Below are positions 1 to 7,093 of a DNA stretch of 24,510 nucleotides, piece by piece (within the stretch, counting starts at the first letter, position 1; each line of letters opens with the position of its first letter). The translations under genes were made by a program, and so were the position numbers. The stretch comes from VFBF01 sp034440275 (lineage in GTDB: Bacteria; Pseudomonadota; Alphaproteobacteria; Caulobacterales; Aquidulcibacteraceae): assembly GCA_034440275.1 (NCBI GenBank), contig JAWXBS010000067.1, forward strand, positions 1 through 24,510. Reading direction: 5' to 3'. The notes below the pieces were generated by a model that ran no database searches, had not been told where the DNA came from, and worked only from the letters and a program-made list of their open reading frames with translations.

Positions 1-145
1 CACGCGACAGCACGCCCGCGAACTCCTCGCCGAGATAGACCTCGGCGCTGTCTTTTTTCTGGGGCCGGGCGCGGATCGTGAGGTTTGGCGTCTTGAACTT
101 CGATTTCAGATACTGCTCGACGCGGGTGCGTTCCTGCGGGTCCAA
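1..145 (-). CDS. DUF3126 family protein, N-terminal part (cut by window edge)
   Basis: The first 48 residues are visible and the frame runs off the window at base 1. The translation starts (L/M)DPQERTRVEQYL, continues through KFKTPNLTIRARPQKKDSAE and reaches VYLGEEFAGVLSR. This matches my memory of DUF3126, a family of about 70 residues widespread in alphaproteobacteria with no assigned function. I chose the TTG at 145-143 as start because an AGGAG motif lies six bases upstream and DPQE is where family members usually begin; no ATG is available there. It lies 73 bases downstream of the FliN-like gene on the same strand, so the two are probably co-transcribed. The family call is from memory of the sequence pattern; the function is unknown. 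Confidence 0.75.
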   Translation of the reverse strand, partial: MDPQERTRVEQYLKSKFKTPNLTIRARPQKKDSAEVYLGEEFAGVLSR

Positions 146-218
146 GGCCTGCTCCTGAGGTGAGGTGATTTGGCCGGAACCTACCTTCCGGGCGCGTCCC
201 CGGAAAGAGCCAAAGACT

Positions 219-470
219 TCAGGCGGCGGCGTTGAAGGCGTGGACGTCCGCCGGCTCGGTCACGACCACGGTCAGGCGGTCGCCGGCGATGACGATGTCG
301 CCCCGCGCGATGGGGTGATTGTTGGCCAGGATCCAGACCTGCTCGCTTTCGCCCGCGCCAAGGGGGATGATCGCCCCGCGCCCCATTTTCAGGAGCTGGT
401 GCATGGGGAGCTGGCAGCGGCCGAGAATGACCGTCAGCTCGATGTCGATGTTATGAACCTGACTTTTCAC
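219..470 (-). CDS. fliN: Short FliN/FliM C-terminal (SpoA) domain protein, probable flagellar motor switch FliN
   Basis: This 83-residue protein is almost entirely one SpoA domain. The pattern IDIELTVILGRCQLPMHQLL, then KMGRGAIIPL, VWILANNHPIARGDIV and RLTVVVTEPADV follows the FliN C-terminal fold. FliN sits in the cytoplasmic C-ring of the flagellar motor with FliM and FliG and takes part in switching and export. The start is GTG at 470-468; an in-frame TAG lies 15-18 bases upstream, so the protein cannot extend further. It is shorter than typical FliN because the N-terminal extension is missing. A DUF3126 gene follows on the same strand and lipB diverges upstream. A stand-alone SpoA protein of another secretion system is possible, but fliI, fliJ and ctrA in this window favour a flagellar role. 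Confidence 0.75.
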   Translation of the reverse strand: MKSQVHNIDIELTVILGRCQLPMHQLLKMGRGAIIPLGAGESEQVWILANNHPIARGDIVIAGDRLTVVVTEPADVHAFNAAA

Positions 471-537
471 GCGGACCTGCGATCCCTATCTGAAGAGGTC
501 AAATCGCGCCCAAATCACCAAGGAAGAGTTTAACCCC

Positions 538-1224
538 GTGTCCCCAATTTCGACCGGCGGCCCGATCGGATGGGCTGTTTCGCCCCGGCCGGTCGACTAC
601 CTCGCCGCCGTGGCCGCCATGGAAGCCCGCGCCGCGGCTATCGCCGCCGGGTCGGCGGGGGAGCTTGTCTGGCTGCTGGAGCATCCGCCCCTCTACACCG
701 CCGGCGTCAGCGCCAAGCAGGAGGACCTGCTGGAGCCCGCCCGCTTTCCCGTGCACCGCACCGCCCGCGGCGGGCAATTCACCTACCATGGTCCCGGCCA
801 GCGGGTGGCCTACGTGATGCTCGATCTGACCAAGCGCGGGCGCGACGTGCGCGGCTACGTCCGGGATCTTGAAGGCTGGATCATTTCCGCGCTCGACCGC
901 TTCAACGTCGCCGGCGAGGTCCGCGAGGGCCGGGTCGGCGTCTGGGTCCAGCGGCGCACGACCGGCCACGAAGTTCACGAGGACAAGATCGCCGCTATCG
1001 GCGTGAAGGTCCGCAAGTGGGCGAGCTATCACGGCATTTCGCTCAACGTGGAGCCGGATCTTTCCCATTTTTCGGGAATTGTGCCGTGCGGAATTCGCGC
1101 CCACGGGGTTACCAGTCTCGTGGATCTCGGTCTGCCGGTGACAATGGCGGACGCGGACCAGGCCTTGCAGGACGCCTTCGTCGAGGTGTTCGGGCCCGTA
1201 GAGCCGGCGACCCCGCCGGTCTGA
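538..1224 (+). CDS. lipB: Octanoyltransferase LipB (lipoyl synthesis)
   Basis: LipB moves octanoyl from octanoyl-ACP onto the lipoyl domains of 2-oxoacid dehydrogenases and the glycine cleavage H protein, the first committed step of protein lipoylation in the cytoplasm. In the 228 residues I see the substrate-pocket motif RGGQFTYHGPGQ (77-88) and the second motif KIAAIGVKVRKWASYHGISL (150-169), which carries the conserved catalytic lysine K150. The catalytic cysteine is C184 in FSGIVPCGI. Length and motif order are normal for the family. The start is GTG at 538, with AGGAAGAG about ten bases before it. The gene diverges from the fliN-like gene with about 67 bases between start codons. No lipA is present in the window. 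Confidence 0.95.
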   Translation: MSPISTGGPIGWAVSPRPVDYLAAVAAMEARAAAIAAGSAGELVWLLEHPPLYTAGVSAKQEDLLEPARFPVHRTARGGQFTYHGPGQRVAYVMLDLTKRGRDVRGYVRDLEGWIISALDRFNVAGEVREGRVGVWVQRRTTGHEVHEDKIAAIGVKVRKWASYHGISLNVEPDLSHFSGIVPCGIRAHGVTSLVDLGLPVTMADADQALQDAFVEVFGPVEPATPPV

Positions 1225-1307
1225 AAAAGCAGCTCCCTAATGGCTCCAGGGCAAAACCGTCACAGCGATGTCCTAATGCGGACACCGATCAGGATCGAAT
1301 TCACGTC

Positions 1308-1520
1308 ATGACCGAGAAGAAGACACCCCCCGCCCCCAAGAACGGGCCCCGCGTTCCCGGCAAGCGCCCACGCAAGCCGCTTCCGAAGTCGTCGGCGGAC
1401 GCGCACGGCGACTTCTTCTACGACGAGCTGATGACCGCCCAGCCTGACGCCACGCAGGCTTACTACCGCGCGCAGCTGATGAAGCACGTCGCGAAGAAGC
1501 CCGAGGGCGACGGGAAGTAG
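1308..1520 (+). CDS. Small basic protein of unknown function (70 residues)
   Basis: The open frame starts at ATG 1308 and encodes 70 residues. The N-terminal half is rich in lysine, arginine and proline (KNGPRVPGKRPRKPLPK). The C-terminal half looks helical, with the stretch DFFYDELMTAQPDATQAYYR. There is no signal peptide, membrane segment or cysteine motif. I do not recognise the family. It fits between lipB and the YkgJ-like gene on the same strand, 83 bases after lipB and 35 before the next start. A weak AGGATCG element sits about eleven bases upstream of the ATG. A longer frame through this region overlaps lipB out of phase and is not credible. The gene is probably real because its codon choice resembles its neighbours. 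Confidence 0.55.
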   Translation: MTEKKTPPAPKNGPRVPGKRPRKPLPKSSADAHGDFFYDELMTAQPDATQAYYRAQLMKHVAKKPEGDGK

Positions 1521-1555
1521 CGCTGCGCGCCGTGTGATCGCGCTACACTGCGCCC

Positions 1556-2134
1556 ATGGCCGCAAGCCTTCCCTCTGACGCCCCGCCCCGCACCTGCGGC
1601 GACTGCACGCTGTGCTGCAAGGTCATGGCGGTCGAAACGCTGGACAAGCCCGCCGGGCGCTGGTGCGCGCAGTGCGACATCGGCGAAGGTTGCAAGATCT
1701 ACGAGACGCGCCCGCAACAGTGCGATGACTTCAACTGCCAGTGGCTGATCAACCCGCGCATCGGCGCCGCGTGGCGCCCCGCGGACTCACGCATGGTGCT
1801 GCACTACGAGGCCTTCGCAAACCGCATGATCGTCCACGTCGATGACGCGCGACCCGACGCGTGGCGCAAAGCGCCGTTCGAAGCGCAGATGCGCAACTGG
1901 GCCGCGCAATGCATGGCGCGCGGCGGACAGTGCATCGTGATGCACGGCATGCGCTCGATGGCGATTTTCCCGCGCGGCGAAAAGGATCTCGGCGTCATCG
2001 GCCCCGAGCAGGTGCTCGTCACCCTCACCCAGCGCACGCCGATGGGGCCGCGCTACGATGTGGTTGTGATGGATCGCGCGGAGGCGCAACGGCGCGGACT
2101 TGTGGTGGCGCGGCGGCCGGATACAGAGGGCTGA
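1556..2134 (+). CDS. YkgJ-type cysteine-cluster (putative metal-binding) protein
   Basis: The 192-residue product has the CxxCxxCC signature at C14, C17, C20 and C21. Further cysteines follow at C37, C40, C46, C56 and C61, with the typical spacing around YETRPQQC. This is the zinc/iron-chelating domain of the YkgJ family, thought from its cysteines to bind a metal or Fe-S centre; the physiological role is not established. The rest (about 70-192) is soluble and lacks catalytic motifs I recognise. No Shine-Dalgarno is visible. Instead a TACACT hexamer (1544-1549) ends six bases before the ATG, so transcription could start at or next to the start codon and give a leaderless message. Function is unknown beyond likely metal binding. 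Confidence 0.8.
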   Translation: MAASLPSDAPPRTCGDCTLCCKVMAVETLDKPAGRWCAQCDIGEGCKIYETRPQQCDDFNCQWLINPRIGAAWRPADSRMVLHYEAFANRMIVHVDDARPDAWRKAPFEAQMRNWAAQCMARGGQCIVMHGMRSMAIFPRGEKDLGVIGPEQVLVTLTQRTPMGPRYDVVVMDRAEAQRRGLVVARRPDTEG

Positions 2135-2209
2135 AATTCGCTGTCCCCGTTGACCTCAACCGCTCCTACCGCTTGAATTGAGCAGCGCTTCAGGCGCCGG
2201 GAGGGGACT

Positions 2210-2911
2210 ATGAAACAATGGATGGCCGCTGGCCTTTTGCTTTTGCTTGCCGGGTGCGTGACGCCGCTCACGGCTGAACAGCAGCAACCGATGCCAGGCT
2301 ATGTAGCGCCAGGGAAGACTGTCATCGGCGTCGTCGAGGATCGAGCACGAACGGAGGAAGGGCGCGCACCGACCATGCTCGGCTACGCGCGTAACTATGG
2401 CATTCCCAACCACTGGCATGTGAAGCACATCGTGCGCACGCCGAAAGAAGATCGATCCAAAACAGCAGCGCAATTGCTGGCCACGCGCATAGCTCAGGGC
2501 TTTACTGCGAAGGGGTCCACCGTTGAGGAGGTCGCGATGACGGCGCCGCTTAGCGACAGCGATGCCAGCAGCTTAATTCAATCGCGCGCCGCAGATCGAC
2601 TGGTGACTTTCGTTCTCAGGGAGTGGCACTTCGACGTAAATCTGAATTGGGTTGGAAAGTTCAGATTCGATAGCGAGATTGAGGTGCTGGTTCAACGTCC
2701 GGGCGAAGGCGTTGTTCTCCGGCAGACATACAAGGACAGTCAGGCCATTCAGGGCATCGGCGACAAATCTTGGGGCAACATGATTCTCGAAGCCTACAAG
2801 GCCAAGCTCGAGCAGATCATCAATTCGCCCGAAGTGCGGTCCGCGTTGACGGCGCCACCCGCCCCCGCTGCAGTTGCGGAGCCGGCGACCGCCGCAGCAC
2901 CGTCATCCTAG
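2210..2911 (+). CDS. Putative lipoprotein of unknown function
   Basis: The 233-residue product begins with a short charged end, a hydrophobic run and a lipobox LAGC with the lipidated cysteine at C16, so it is probably a secreted lipoprotein. GGGAGGGG lies just before ATG 2210 and supports this start. The mature part shows no domain I can name. A beta-strand-like stretch (TFVLREWHFDVNLNWVGKFR) and a C-terminal alanine/proline-rich tail (about 206-233) are visible; such tails are usually flexible. The gene uses more A/T-ending codons (AAT, TTA, AAA, ATT) than its neighbours, which may indicate acquisition or weaker codon selection. It is followed by a strong hairpin and then the convergent pccA gene. 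Confidence 0.75.
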   Translation: MKQWMAAGLLLLLAGCVTPLTAEQQQPMPGYVAPGKTVIGVVEDRARTEEGRAPTMLGYARNYGIPNHWHVKHIVRTPKEDRSKTAAQLLATRIAQGFTAKGSTVEEVAMTAPLSDSDASSLIQSRAADRLVTFVLREWHFDVNLNWVGKFRFDSEIEVLVQRPGEGVVLRQTYKDSQAIQGIGDKSWGNMILEAYKAKLEQIINSPEVRSALTAPPAPAAVAEPATAAAPSS

Positions 2912-2929
2912 TATCGAGCGCCTAAGGCA

Positions 2930-2962
2930 CGGTGCGGCGCGATAACGGATCGCGCCGCACCG
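2930..2962. terminator. Strong hairpin between convergent genes, likely bidirectional terminator
   Basis: Bases 2930-2943 (CGGTGCGGCGCGAT) are perfectly complementary to 2949-2962, giving a 14-base-pair stem with a 5-base loop. It lies 19 bases after the lipoprotein stop and 13 bases after the pccA stop on the other strand, as expected for a shared terminator. The flanking T-tract is weak (CTTTGCCC on the plus strand), so this may not be a classical intrinsic terminator. Confidence 0.6.
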
Positions 2963-2975
2963 CTTTGCCCTGAAA

Positions 2976-4979
2976 CTACGCCAACTCGATCAGCACCTCA
3001 TCCGCCGCGACGCTCGCGCCGGCGGCGACGTTCACTTTCGCGACCACGCCATCGCGTTCCGCGCGGATGATGTTCTGCATCTTCATCGCCTCGACGATGG
3101 CGACGCCTTCGCCGGACTTCACTTCCTGACCGGCCACCACGTCGATGCCCACGACGAGCCCCGGCATCGGCGACACGATCATCTTCGATGTATCGGCCGG
3201 TTGCTTGGGCGGGATGAGCTTGTGCAGCGCCGCGGCGCGCGGGCTTGTGACGATGAGCGTGGCGGTGACGCCGCGCAGACGGAGGCGGAAGCCCTCGGGC
3301 CGCGGCGCGATCTTCACGGCGAACGGATCCTTGCCGAACCGCCCTTCCATCACCGGCTGGCCCGGACGCCACGACGATTGCAGCCGCACTTCGCGGCCGC
3401 CACTGAGCGCGACGTTCGCGCCTTCCTCGGTCAGCGTGACGACGACGGGAATGGTCTCCTCGCCGAAGATGACTACGCGCTCGGCGGTCGCATCGACCTT
3501 GTAGCCCGCAATCTGGCCCGACACCTGGCCTGCCCGCGCGCTGACCAGCGCCTGCGCGAACGCCGCGCACGACGCGAGCAGCGTGCGCTGGTCCTCGGTC
3601 GGCGCCGTGCCGTTGAAGCCGTCGGGGAACTGCTGTTTGATGTAGGCCGTCGTGAACGTGCCTGAACGAAAGGTCTTTTCGTCCATCACCGCGCCGAGGA
3701 ACGGCACGTTGTCCTGAATGCCCTCGATCAGGAAACCGTCGAGCGCGCGCGCCTGCGCATCGATTGCTTCCAGCCGGTTCGGCGCGTGCGTCACGAGTTT
3801 CGCGATCATGGGATCGTAGAACATCGAGATTTCGTCGCCTTCGCGCACGCCCGCATCGTTGCGCACGGTGACGGTCCCGAACTTGCCCTCTTGCGGCGGA
3901 CGATAGCGGCGCAGACGCCCGATCGACGGCAGGAAGTTGCGGTAGGGATCCTCCGCATAGATGCGGCTCTCGATCGCCCAGCCGTTGATCTTGAGATCCT
4001 TCTGCTTGAACGCAAGCTTCTCGCCCGCGGCCACGCGGATCATCTGCTCGACGAGATCGAGGCCAGTGATCGCTTCGGTCACCGGATGCTCGACCTGCAG
4101 GCGCGTGTTCATTTCGAGGAAGTAGAAGGACTTGTCGGCGCCAGACGCGACGAACTCCACGGTGCCCGCGCTGTCGTAGTCGACGGCCTTGGCGAGCGCG
4201 ACGGCCTGCGCGCCCATTTCCGCGCGCGTCTTTTCATCGAGCAGCGGCGACGGCGCTTCCTCGATCACCTTCTGGTTGCGCCTCTGGATGGAGCACTCGC
4301 GCTCGAACAGGTGAACGACGTTGCCGTGCTTGTCGCCGAGCACCTGGATCTCGATGTGCCGTGGCGCGAGGATGAATTTCTCGATGAAGACGCGATCGTC
4401 GCCGAAGGCGCCTTTCGCTTCCGCGACCACCGCTGGGAAACCCTCTTCGACTTCCTTGCGGTTTTCTGCGACCCGTATGCCCTTGCCGCCGCCGCCGGCC
4501 GACGCCTTGATCATCACCGGATAGCCGATCTCCTCGGCGATCTGCACGGCGTGCTTCACGCCCTCGATCTCGCCGATGAAGCCCGGCACGGTGGAGACGT
4601 TCGCCGCGCCCGCCGTGCGCTTAGATTCAATCTTGTCGCCCATCGCGAAGATCGCGCGCGGATTGGGGCCGATGAAGGTGATCTTCTCGCTCGCGAGGCG
4701 CTCGGCGAATTCCACCTTCTCGGAGAGAAACCCGAACCCCGGATGCACCGCATCGGCGCCGGTCTTGCGCACCGCATCGACGATCTTGTCCATGACAAGA
4801 TAGGATTGCGCGGCGGGCGGCGGGCCGATGAACACTGTCTCGTCGGCCATCTCGACAGCCATGGAGTCCCGGTCGGCTTCGGAATACACGACGACCGTCT
4901 TGATCCCCATCCGCCGGGCCGTCTTGATGATGCGGACGGCGATCTCGCCCCGGTTGGCGATCAAAATTTTCCCGAACAT
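2976..4979 (-). CDS. pccA: Propionyl-CoA carboxylase, biotin-containing alpha subunit
   Basis: The enzyme carboxylates biotin using ATP and bicarbonate and passes CO2 to propionyl-CoA with the beta subunit, making methylmalonyl-CoA. The 667 residues show the biotin carboxylase N-terminal domain (MFGKILIANRGEIAVRII, then HPGFGFLSE), an ATP-grasp glycine loop KASAGGGGKG (158-167), and FLEMNTRLQVEHPVTE near the active site. A PCC-type linker domain (about 500-590) includes the motif NVPFLGAVMD. The C-terminal biotinyl domain carries EAMKM with the biotin-accepting lysine at K633. Length and linker fit PccA better than acetyl-CoA or methylcrotonyl-CoA carboxylase. I chose ATG 4979 because family members begin at MF.KILIANRGEIA and AGAGAG precedes it; the frame is open for 97 further codons but these are not family-like. 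No pccB is in the window. Confidence 0.93.
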   Translation of the reverse strand: MFGKILIANRGEIAVRIIKTARRMGIKTVVVYSEADRDSMAVEMADETVFIGPPPAAQSYLVMDKIVDAVRKTGADAVHPGFGFLSEKVEFAERLASEKITFIGPNPRAIFAMGDKIESKRTAGAANVSTVPGFIGEIEGVKHAVQIAEEIGYPVMIKASAGGGGKGIRVAENRKEVEEGFPAVVAEAKGAFGDDRVFIEKFILAPRHIEIQVLGDKHGNVVHLFERECSIQRRNQKVIEEAPSPLLDEKTRAEMGAQAVALAKAVDYDSAGTVEFVASGADKSFYFLEMNTRLQVEHPVTEAITGLDLVEQMIRVAAGEKLAFKQKDLKINGWAIESRIYAEDPYRNFLPSIGRLRRYRPPQEGKFGTVTVRNDAGVREGDEISMFYDPMIAKLVTHAPNRLEAIDAQARALDGFLIEGIQDNVPFLGAVMDEKTFRSGTFTTAYIKQQFPDGFNGTAPTEDQRTLLASCAAFAQALVSARAGQVSGQIAGYKVDATAERVVIFGEETIPVVVTLTEEGANVALSGGREVRLQSSWRPGQPVMEGRFGKDPFAVKIAPRPEGFRLRLRGVTATLIVTSPRAAALHKLIPPKQPADTSKMIVSPMPGLVVGIDVVAGQEVKSGEGVAIVEAMKMQNIIRAERDGVVAKVNVAAGASVAADEVLIELA

Positions 4980-5074
4980 CGTCTCTCTGGGCTCGCTGGC
5001 GCAAAATTGATGCGCTGGGATAGCGGGGGCCGGACGGGTCGGCAATGCCGTTCGCCCGGCGGTGCAAGCGCGCA

Positions 5075-5089
5075 GTGACGTTCCGTCAC
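5075..5089. repeat. Short perfect palindrome upstream of pccA
   Basis: GTGACG and CGTCAC face each other across TTC. The element lies three bases beyond the stop of the 144-residue gene and about 95 bases upstream of the pccA start, with no T-run. It could be an operator for pccA or a weak hairpin; nothing else supports either. Confidence 0.3.
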
Positions 5090-5091
5090 CT

Positions 5092-5526
5092 TCAGTAGTC
5101 GAACAGTTTCCGGTCGCGCTCCACGCGCTTCTGCGCCTGGGCGATGATGTGTTCGACCAGAGCGGGTTTTGGAAGACCGGCGGTCGCGCCTGCGGGATCG
5201 AGATTGTGTTCGCTGACGAGGTGTTCGAGCGCCGGCTTGGTAAAGCCGGTGAGCGCGACCTTGAGCGCATCCGCGCCCTCCCGGGTGAAGAACGCCACCG
5301 GGTTCAGTTCCTGGCGGGAAGCCGACGCTTGCGGCGTCTCGACGGGGACGATGGGCGCGGGCGTTTCATCGTCCACGCGCGCCGCTTGCACCACCTCGTC
5401 CGGCACCTCTCGCGCGCTCTCATGCACACGGAAGATCGCGTCGAGACGATCTGCGAACTCAGGATTGCGCTTGGTCTCGCGACGGATCTCGTCGAACAGG
5501 CGATTGAGGGACTTGTTCAGGCTCAT
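5092..5526 (-). CDS. Unknown helical protein overlapping a ParA-like ATPase gene (candidate ParA partner)
   Basis: The 144-residue product starts at ATG 5526, inside the stop of the parA-like gene (ATGA overlap), so the two are almost certainly translated together. It has a basic, helical N-terminal segment (SLNKSLNRLFDEIRRETKR, 2-20), an acidic/proline-rich linker (about 38-70), and a helical C-terminal domain (about 73-140) with FTKPALEHLVSEHNLD and LPKPALVEHIIAQ. The paired KPAL helices around a loop remind me of Rho-N/SAP-type nucleic-acid-binding folds, but this is a loose resemblance. Alphaproteobacteria have related proteins of unknown function, as far as I recall. The context suggests an adaptor or ATPase stimulator for the ParA-like protein. 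The longer upstream frame overlaps parA out of phase and is rejected. Confidence 0.8.
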   Translation of the reverse strand: MSLNKSLNRLFDEIRRETKRNPEFADRLDAIFRVHESAREVPDEVVQAARVDDETPAPIVPVETPQASASRQELNPVAFFTREGADALKVALTGFTKPALEHLVSEHNLDPAGATAGLPKPALVEHIIAQAQKRVERDRKLFDY

Positions 5527-6395
5527 AGCGCCGGCGCCAGCGCCATTTTCGCGAGGAATTCGTCGCCCAGCGCGCGGATGATCGGCGCGCCGGCGCCGTA
5601 CTTCTGGTCGAAGGTGCGCTGCGTGTCGGACCATTCCGCTGCGCGCGCGATGTCCTGGATCTGCGGGATGCGCACGTCGAACATCGCGGAGCCGAGATTT
5701 TCCTTCAGCAGCGCCGCTTCGGAGCGGTGCAGCGCCATGTCCTCTTCGTACTTCGTCGCCAGCACCATGAGCAGCGACTGCCCGCCCCGCTTCTCGTTGA
5801 TCATGCGCAGCGCACGACGACGGAAGGTGATCAGACCGAGACGGGACACATAGTCGGGGATCGACGGCACCACGATCGCGTCCGCCGCGATCAGCGCCGC
5901 TTCCGCGAACAGCGAAATGCCCGGTGGGCAATCAACAAGGATGTAGTCGAAGTCCTTCAGCACCGTGCGGAAGCCCTGCGCAAAGCGTTCGCAGATCCAC
6001 TTCTGGATCGCGTCGATGTGGAACTGGCGCTTCACGAACGTCTCGATGAGATCGCGCTCGATGGTGCGGAATTCCGGCGCCGACGCGACGAGCGCGATGT
6101 CGGGCTTGCCCTTCAGGTCGGAGACCTTCGCCTCGACGAGACTCTTGAAGGGCTTGGGCTTCTCCTGCAGCGCATAGGCCTCGAAGTAGAAGTCGAGCGT
6201 GCGCTCGTTCTCGTGCAGCTCGTTCCACTTGTCGGGCCCGGCCAGCATGATCGAGGCGTTTGTCTGGGGATCCAGGTCGATCACCAGCACGCGGGCCTTG
6301 TGATGGACGGCGAGCGTCTCCGCGAGACCGATGGTCGTGGTGGACTTCCCCACCCCGCCCTTCATGTTGATCACCGAAACGAGACGCGCGGTCAT
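5523..6395 (-). CDS. ParA/Soj-family ATPase, not next to a parB gene
   Basis: The 290-residue product is a ParA-type ATPase, a family that positions chromosomes, plasmids or protein cargo by ATP-dependent dimerisation and nonspecific DNA binding. The deviant Walker A is MKGGVGKST (11-19) with the signature lysine K12. The switch region is LVIDLDPQTNASI and the Walker B region is DYILVDCPPG. There is no N-terminal helix-turn-helix, so it resembles small chromosomal or cargo-positioning ParAs. ATG 6395 is the start because it places the P-loop at the expected position and AGGA lies upstream; longer starts have no family-like sequence. Downstream, overlapping by four bases, is a 144-residue unknown protein instead of parB. 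The canonical parAB operon and MipZ are thus both unlikely. The cargo is unknown. Confidence 0.9.
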   Translation of the reverse strand: MTARLVSVINMKGGVGKSTTTIGLAETLAVHHKARVLVIDLDPQTNASIMLAGPDKWNELHENERTLDFYFEAYALQEKPKPFKSLVEAKVSDLKGKPDIALVASAPEFRTIERDLIETFVKRQFHIDAIQKWICERFAQGFRTVLKDFDYILVDCPPGISLFAEAALIAADAIVVPSIPDYVSRLGLITFRRRALRMINEKRGGQSLLMVLATKYEEDMALHRSEAALLKENLGSAMFDVRIPQIQDIARAAEWSDTQRTFDQKYGAGAPIIRALGDEFLAKMALAPAL

Positions 6396-6421
6396 GGGAG
6401 GGTCCTGCGAGGCGGCTTCTG

Positions 6422-6489
6422 CCGGTTTCAATCGAAGCGCCCAGACTGGCGACCCAACCCTAGCTATTTGGTTAATGGAATGAAACCGG
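6422..6489. repeat. Widely spaced 9-base inverted repeat upstream of the parA-like gene
   Basis: CCGGTTTCA (6422-6430) is the exact reverse complement of TGAAACCGG (6481-6489), with 50 bases between. The pair lies in the 100-base gap upstream of the parA-like start. Each arm contains GTTTCA/TGAAAC, the core of a parS half-site (full parS is TGTTTCACGTGAAACA). The spacing makes a simple hairpin unlikely; two operator half-sites around the promoter are possible. Confidence 0.45.
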
Positions 6490-6495
6490 GCGGTA

Positions 6496-6999
6496 TCAGT
6501 ACCCGACCGGCGTGTTCGGCGAGAAGCGCTTGATGGCGGCGATGATGTCGTCGGGCTCGCCCTCCAGGTCCTCGACCTCGAGGTTGATCCTGCCGCGGCC
6601 CAACACCTTCCACATTCCATCAAGGAAGGACTGGCCCGGACCGGGTCCGGCGCCGCCGACGAACACCTTCATCTTGAGGGTCCCGCGGGGCATCTGGACA
6701 AACACGACGCGTGAAATCTCAGACCAGCGCGCCGAACGCACGAACAGCTTTGCGGAATGCATGCCGACCATGTCGATCCGCAATTTCACGGATCTGTCGA
6801 TCCGCGTGACGAGGTAGTGGAAGCCGAACAACCCGACGCCAATGACGCCGACGGCGCCGGCGAGGACCAGTCCCGACGCCTCATTCTGATAAAGTCCGAG
6901 CGCGGCCGCGAGGCCGGCAATGAAGACTGCCGCGACGACTGTGCCCATCGCTTCCTTCGGACAAAGCCGGAATTCGACGGCATTCCCACGATCGACCAT
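6496..6999 (-). CDS. Unknown inner-membrane protein with two membrane helices
   Basis: The 167-residue product has two probable membrane helices, about residues 19-37 (GTVVAAVFIAGLAAALGLY) and 43-64 (starting GLVLAGAVGVIGVG). A soluble C-terminal region of about 100 residues follows. This region has alternating beta-like segments (VKLRIDMVGMHSAKLFV, INLEVEDLEG) that could resemble a PH-like fold, though I cannot confirm it. I chose ATG 6999 because GGAGGG lies ten bases upstream; the longer start adds 23 residues of no evident pattern. It is the last gene of a minus-strand run after the oxygenase gene and ends 100 bases before the parA-like start. I do not recognise the family. Confidence 0.65.
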   Translation of the reverse strand: MVDRGNAVEFRLCPKEAMGTVVAAVFIAGLAAALGLYQNEASGLVLAGAVGVIGVGLFGFHYLVTRIDRSVKLRIDMVGMHSAKLFVRSARWSEISRVVFVQMPRGTLKMKVFVGGAGPGPGQSFLDGMWKVLGRGRINLEVEDLEGEPDDIIAAIKRFSPNTPVGY

Positions 7000-7093
7000 C
7001 GCCCGACTGCCCTCCTCACTGCACACCGACAAGCGTGAGGCGGGGGAAAACCGGGTCAGTCGGCGCAACGATCAGCGCATGTACTGCACCGCA

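Noticed and set aside
186..205. Seven-base-pair hairpin between the fliN-like and DUF3126 genes
   Set aside because: The stem TTCCGGG/CCCGGAA has no T-run and lies inside a probable operon; in GC-rich DNA such stems are frequent.
3786..5078. 430-codon plus-strand open frame opposite pccA
   Set aside because: Antisense shadow of the pccA coding sequence; the translation is His/Asp/Arg-rich and shows no family pattern.
4980..5270. Longer N-terminus for pccA (97 extra codons)
   Set aside because: The extension is Ser/Arg-rich, runs into the neighbouring 144-residue gene, and family members start at the MFGKILIANRGE segment.
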